Source: Ignavibacteria bacterium (GTDB taxonomy: Bacteria > Bacteroidota > Ignavibacteria > Tepidaquicellales > Tepidaquicellaceae). From it: DNA of 64,000 bases. The notes under the pieces are model-generated. The model was not told the origin of the DNA and did not search any database. It was given only the letters and a program-made list of their open reading frames with translations. The stretch covers positions 186,001 through 250,000 of the forward strand of contig JADJTX010000062.1 of NCBI GenBank assembly GCA_016710985.1, given 5' to 3'. A program made the translations under genes and the position numbers. Positions 60,427 to 64,000 of the stretch are shown in pieces (position 1 is the first letter of the stretch; every line of letters begins with the position of its first letter).

Positions 60427-61865
60427 ATGATCAATACAAAACTAATATCCGTTCTTAAAACCTTTACAAAATCCGAGATAAACAAATTCAAAGATTTTGT
60501 GAACTCACCTTACTTTAATAAAAATCAAAATGTCATAAAACTCAGTAAAGAAGTTTTAGAGCATTATCCAAACTTTGATTCGGAAGATTTTACCGAAGAG
60601 AAAATTTACGCGAAGATATTCGGTAAGGAAGAGTTTGATTATTTTAAAATTAAGAACATCATTTCGGACCTCTATCAGCTCTCGGAATCCTTTCTGAAAA
60701 CCATTGCTAATGAAAAAAAGGAAATGGAAAATGACATTAATCTGCTTAACGAGCTTCACGAAAGAAAACTGAATTCAATCTATGTCAATAAAGAAAAAAG
60801 CATCAGCAGATATCTGGATAAATTACCTGTAAAGGATGAATTTTATTATCAGAAACTATACCAGCTGTCGCGGGTGAATACTTTCCATTTTAAATTTAAA
60901 AAATCCGGCTACACATTCAACCTTATCCAGACTGAGTTTGATATATTTTTAAGATATACGCTGATCGTTTTAATGCGTAATTACTCAAAGATGCTGACAC
61001 ATAAAAATCACGGAAACATTAAGTTTAACATGGAGATGTTTGAAAATGTATGGGAATACATTAAGGATAAAGAATTTGAGGATAATCCTTCGAGCATAGT
61101 TTACAAGCAGATCATTTCCCTTGAATTATGGAGAGAAGAAAAAGATTACCGTCATCTCATGGAATTAAAGGAAAAATTTAATGATAATCTTTCTATGGAA
61201 GATATTTATTATATACTGCTTGTGGCTAACTCCTTTGCGGCATTCAGATTAAAGCAGGGTGATGAATCATTTTATAAAGACAGGTTTCTCATTTTCAAGG
61301 AAATGGTTGACAGGAAAATTCAGATCCGGATTATATTTTATTCATAAATTTCATTAACTGCTATACTGCCGCCTGTTTTGTCGGCGAATATGAATATGCT
61401 GAGGAATTTATGAAGGAGTTCCGGGATGGTATCTCGCCTCCGGAAGAAAAGTCAAATACAATAAACTACTGCAAAGGATTTTTAGCATACAGATTAAAAG
61501 AGTATGACAAGGCTCTTGAGTATTTTTCCAAGACTAATTTTAAATTGTTCCTTACAAAGGTGATGGTGAAAAGCTATACACTTAGAATTTTTTACGAACA
61601 GGATCTTTTTGAACAGACCTTCTCAGCTATAGATACATTCAGGCATTATCTGAAGAGTGAGAAATTAATTACTGAAGCAGAAAAAACTGTACATTATGAA
61701 TTCTTAAAACATTTATCAGAACTTACGAAGCTTAAGTCCGAAGGCGCTAAACATACTGCCAACAATGATCTGATAATTCTCAGGAAACAAATTAAGAACA
61801 TGCAGAGCAATCCTCTCGGAGCAAAGAACTGGCTGATAGAGAAATCAGAAAACTTTATCAGTTAA
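60427..61865 (+). CDS. Hypothetical helical-repeat protein, one frameshift
   Basis: Frames 60388-61347 and 61410-61865 join if the A run at 61315-61318 has one more A, reading RKNSDPDYILFINFINCYTAACFVGEYEYAEEF (about 479 residues). I start at ATG 60427 (MINTKLISVLKTFTKSEINKFKDFV), which looks like a domain start. The protein is all-helical with TPR-like segments in the second half (YCKGFLAYRLKEYDKALEYFSK). Cytosolic, conserved in appearance, function unknown. Confidence 0.75.
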
Positions 61866-61910
61866 TACAGTATTATAAAATTGTCAGAGCGAGATCCGGG
61901 ATCATTAAAA

Positions 61911-62432
61911 TCATTCGGATTTCTTAAAGGTAATCGTAATCTTTTGTTCCGGAGATTTACTGCCTGTATCGTTTGTCATTACAAAAGATGCATTCTGAAT
62001 CATTGTATCCCCGTCGATTATTATTTCTCTCGTTCCCTCTCCTATCGTGCTTCCGCTTTTAAAGATGATTTTACTTCCATCCGCAGATGCTGTATATGAA
62101 GTGCTTTTCTCTTTCCCCATGATGTCATAATATGTTCCTTTCATACTGCCGTCCGGTGAGGGAACAAGTATCTCTTTTCCTTCGTAAGAGAAACCTTTGC
62201 CGTCAGAACTTTTAAAATCAATTTCAAGGAACTGTCCGTTGAGAATCATCTTATATGTCACAACCTCAGTGCTTGTATTCCCCATAAACTCATAGGGCAA
62301 TGAAGTCCAGGTTCCAAGCATAGCATCCAAATAAGCGGACTTAACCGGCTTAGGCAGCCAGTCCTGTGAAAATGATTTGTTTGAAATAAAGATGAAGCAA
62401 AGTGTGATCACGAGTAAAGTTAGTTTTTTCAT
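61911..62432 (-). CDS. Secreted DUF1579-like lipocalin-type protein
   Basis: 173 residues with a signal peptide (MKKLTLLVITLCFIFISNKSFSQ). The mature part begins DAMLGTWTSLPYEFMGNTSTEVVTYKMILNGQFLEIDFKS, then YDIMGKEKSTSYTA and beta-strand pairs. The GTW...G start and barrel-like strands resemble DUF1579/lipocalin-like proteins. Exported; ligand unknown. Its upstream region is a 7-bp GAGTATT array. Confidence 0.75.
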   Translation of the reverse strand: MKKLTLLVITLCFIFISNKSFSQDWLPKPVKSAYLDAMLGTWTSLPYEFMGNTSTEVVTYKMILNGQFLEIDFKSSDGKGFSYEGKEILVPSPDGSMKGTYYDIMGKEKSTSYTASADGSKIIFKSGSTIGEGTREIIIDGDTMIQNASFVMTNDTGSKSPEQKITITFKKSE

Positions 62433-62452
62433 TTTTTTATTTTTGAGTAGTA

Positions 62453-62551
62453 TTAGTATTTAGTATTGAGTATTGAGTATTGAGTATTGAGTATTGAGTA
62501 TTGAGTATTCACTACGATTGCCGATTCACGATTGCCGATTCACGATTAACG
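62453..62551. repeat. 7-bp (GAGTATT) array and 14-bp (CGATTGCCGATTCA) repeat
   Basis: 62453-62510 is made of heptamers that, on minus, follow the stop of the next gene. 62515-62551 is a 14-bp repeat that codes the last residues (NRESAIVNRQS) of that gene. Confidence 0.88.
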
Positions 62552-63005
62552 ATCCCGTTCATAACCTTCATAAAATCCTTATCCCATTGTCCGCCGGTAA
62601 GCTCCCAGGCTTTACGAAAATTTTCTTCCTCAGCAAAATCTTTTATGTAATTAACCCAGCCATCCCATCTGTTATTTTTAACCTCATCCGACTGGTCTTT
62701 ATAATAGAGAAATGTAGTTTCCAGGTATGTAAATAGTATTTCAAATATGATAAGCTCTTTTTTTCATTTAAAGAATACTCCTTCTTATTAAAAGAAGAAT
62801 TGTAAACATCAAGCTCAGGATTTTCCAGGCAGATCTTGAGATAGTCGGTATATAATGAATGGCTGGTAAATAATGCTTCCTTCTCCTGAAGTTTTCGTTC
62901 TTTGACCTTATCTTTGTAAAAAACATAAATAGCAAAAGGAATACCTATTACAGTTGCAATATAGGAAAGGAGTTCGAACCAATTTGTAACAATATCAATT
63001 TCCAT
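62512..63005 (-). CDS. Hypothetical protein with N-terminal membrane helix, one frameshift
   Basis: ATG at 63005 opens MEIDIVTNWFELLSYIATVIGIPFAIYVFYKDK, one membrane helix, then a charged helical domain. After an A7 run (62758-62764) one more A gives KKELIIFEILFTYLETTFLYYKDQ and then RWDGWVNYIKDFAEEENFRKAWELTGGQWDKDFMKVM, ending at TAG 62512 (about 164 residues). The in-frame stop near 62643 comes from the shifted frame. The C-terminal residues are written in repeat DNA. Family not recognised. Confidence 0.65.
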
Positions 63006-63190
63006 TTTACATTTTTCTAGAATTTCAATATAAGTATTGCATATATTTGAAACTATGGATGAATGTTGTAACACCTGAAATTCAATACAACTGAGTCCGT
63101 CTCAGATTGTTTGTTATTGTAATCTACTGTCCTAAATTTGGTTATGAATTCTTACACAAGTCCCTTTTCGAATTAGCCTTTATTTTAAAG

Positions 63191-63439
63191 CATTGCTGTC
63201 CAAAACGTATTTTAAAAATTTAAAATAGAACAAAATTCATCTGTTTTGATATTATTCTTTGAATAATATTGAGTTGCTATTTAAATCAACCTACTGAACC
63301 ATCTTAATATTATACTTATGCTGTCCAAATAAATTTATGTTAATTCTATTTAACAATTAGTGATAATATTTTTATTCGTGATCATTCGTGAAATTCGTGG
63401 CAAGCTTTTCTTTATTCTGGACGGATGTGATTTTAAAGA
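63191..63439 (-). mobile_element. Second copy of the MITE-like element
   Basis: In reverse complement this matches 19921-20172 over its whole length, ending in the same TTGGACAGCAATG. It keeps the internal TTGGACAGCA, the GAATAATAT hairpin and the GCCACGAATTTCACGAATGATC segment. The left terminal repeat of the longer copy is missing. It fills most of the gene-free gap 63006-63468. Confidence 0.85.
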
Positions 63440-63468
63440 GGCTATATTTAAAAATCACCTTAATTAGA

Positions 63469-63951
63469 TCAATATTTCCTGATGTATTTTTTAAGTTCAT
63501 CAAAATAAACTTTCCTGTCTCCCTTATCTTTTATCTCGTTGCCTTTCTTCTCTGCTAACTCCCTGTACTTTCGGAATTCCTTTTTATTCCCGTTCAGATG
63601 ATGCGCCATTGCCATTACTTCATTTGCAAATGCAAAGTCAAAGTCCTTCATTTCATCCGGAAATTTTTCAGTAAGCTCTAGACATTTCTTAGCATGTTTC
63701 AGCGATTCGGCTTTATTGCCTGCAAGTGCGTATGCTTTTGCGATCATGTATTCTCCTCTATGAACATTTGCATTTGTCCCGCCTGAATATAATTTCCAGT
63801 GATGAAGCGCACTATGGGCGTAATTGATCATATCCTCTATGTCTTCTTGTGTCTTATTTTTCTTGTCAAAATAAACGTGGGCAGTGTTGTTGAACTGCAC
63901 TCCAAAGTATCTGTGTATGTTATTGATCAGAATGTGTTTTTCTTTTTTCAT
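63469..63951 (-). CDS. Hypothetical helical (TPR-like) protein
   Basis: 160 residues, all-helical. Repeating helix pairs such as NVHRGEYMIAKAYALAGNKAESLKHAKKCLELTEKFPDE and FAFANEVMAMAHHLNGNKKEFRKYRELAEKKG look like two TPR units. No signal peptide or enzyme motif. Upstream (63955-64000) is another ATTGAGTATT word repeat. Function unknown. Confidence 0.7.
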   Translation of the reverse strand: MKKEKHILINNIHRYFGVQFNNTAHVYFDKKNKTQEDIEDMINYAHSALHHWKLYSGGTNANVHRGEYMIAKAYALAGNKAESLKHAKKCLELTEKFPDEMKDFDFAFANEVMAMAHHLNGNKKEFRKYRELAEKKGNEIKDKGDRKVYFDELKKYIRKY

Positions 63952-63954
63952 TTT

Positions 63955-64000
63955 GAGTATTTGGTATTTAGTAATTGAGTTATTGAGTATTGGGTATTGA
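63955..64000. repeat. ATTGAGTATT/ATTGGGTATT word repeat at the window edge
   Basis: Degenerate heptamers of the GAGTATT type continue to the end of the window, upstream of the TPR-like gene and probably after the stop of a gene beyond the edge. Confidence 0.7.

Overview
The window is AT-rich chromosomal DNA from a bacterium of the Bacteroidota/Chlorobi (FCB) group, most like the Ignavibacteria. Four secreted proteins end in a type IX secretion sorting domain (NYPNPFNP... then a GxYxVxFxxxxxxSGxYxY... end), atpD-atpC stand apart from the other ATP synthase genes, ileS-dksA-lspA form the usual cluster, and hpnCDE make squalene. Strong AAGGAG ribosome sites occur but are not universal, and several genes appear to start with TTG. 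Species cannot be named from the sequence alone.

Layout. 0-6.9 kb: edge of a secreted surface protein, a secreted unknown, comEC (minus) and a polytopic membrane protein. 6.9-18 kb: mostly metabolic and housekeeping genes (pyrimidine nucleoside phosphorylase, thermonuclease-like protein, TIGR02757 protein, prolyl oligopeptidase, mnmA, pta, rhodanese, an orphan Mla-type ATPase). 19-20.2 kb: a repeat-rich gene-free stretch with a 21-bp array and a MITE-like element. 20.4-26.4 kb: four type IX cargo proteins. 27-30 kb: hpnCDE. 30.4-36.3 kb: two large genes of the 2-hydroxyacyl-CoA dehydratase/activase superfamily, then a 1,094-residue MalT-like regulator with a C-terminal SARP-type domain. 39.7-50.6 kb, almost all minus: hypothetical, secA, [ferredoxin, plus], lspA, dksA-like, ileS, and an ECF sigma/anti-sigma/Spy-like operon. 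51-57.9 kb: DUF1460 protein, plsY, N-terminal transketolase half, SLC13-type transporter, atpDC, tRNA-Lys. 58-64 kb: a 21-bp-repeat ORF, a serine hydrolase and several hypothetical proteins.

Two things dominate the reading. First, about 15 genes, including the essential ileS, secA and atpD, are broken by single-base shifts, nearly all apparent one-base losses in short homopolymers. This is best explained by uncorrected sequencing error, so I annotate each as one gene. Second, the spaces between genes are full of short 'word' repeats (7-bp and 9-bp tandem units, 21-bp arrays, inverted copies). A striking number of these begin exactly at the stop codon of the gene upstream, and one such word also lies in frame inside a type IX sorting domain. 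Together with a 13-bp-TIR element present in at least two or three copies, these repeats are the least explained part of the window.
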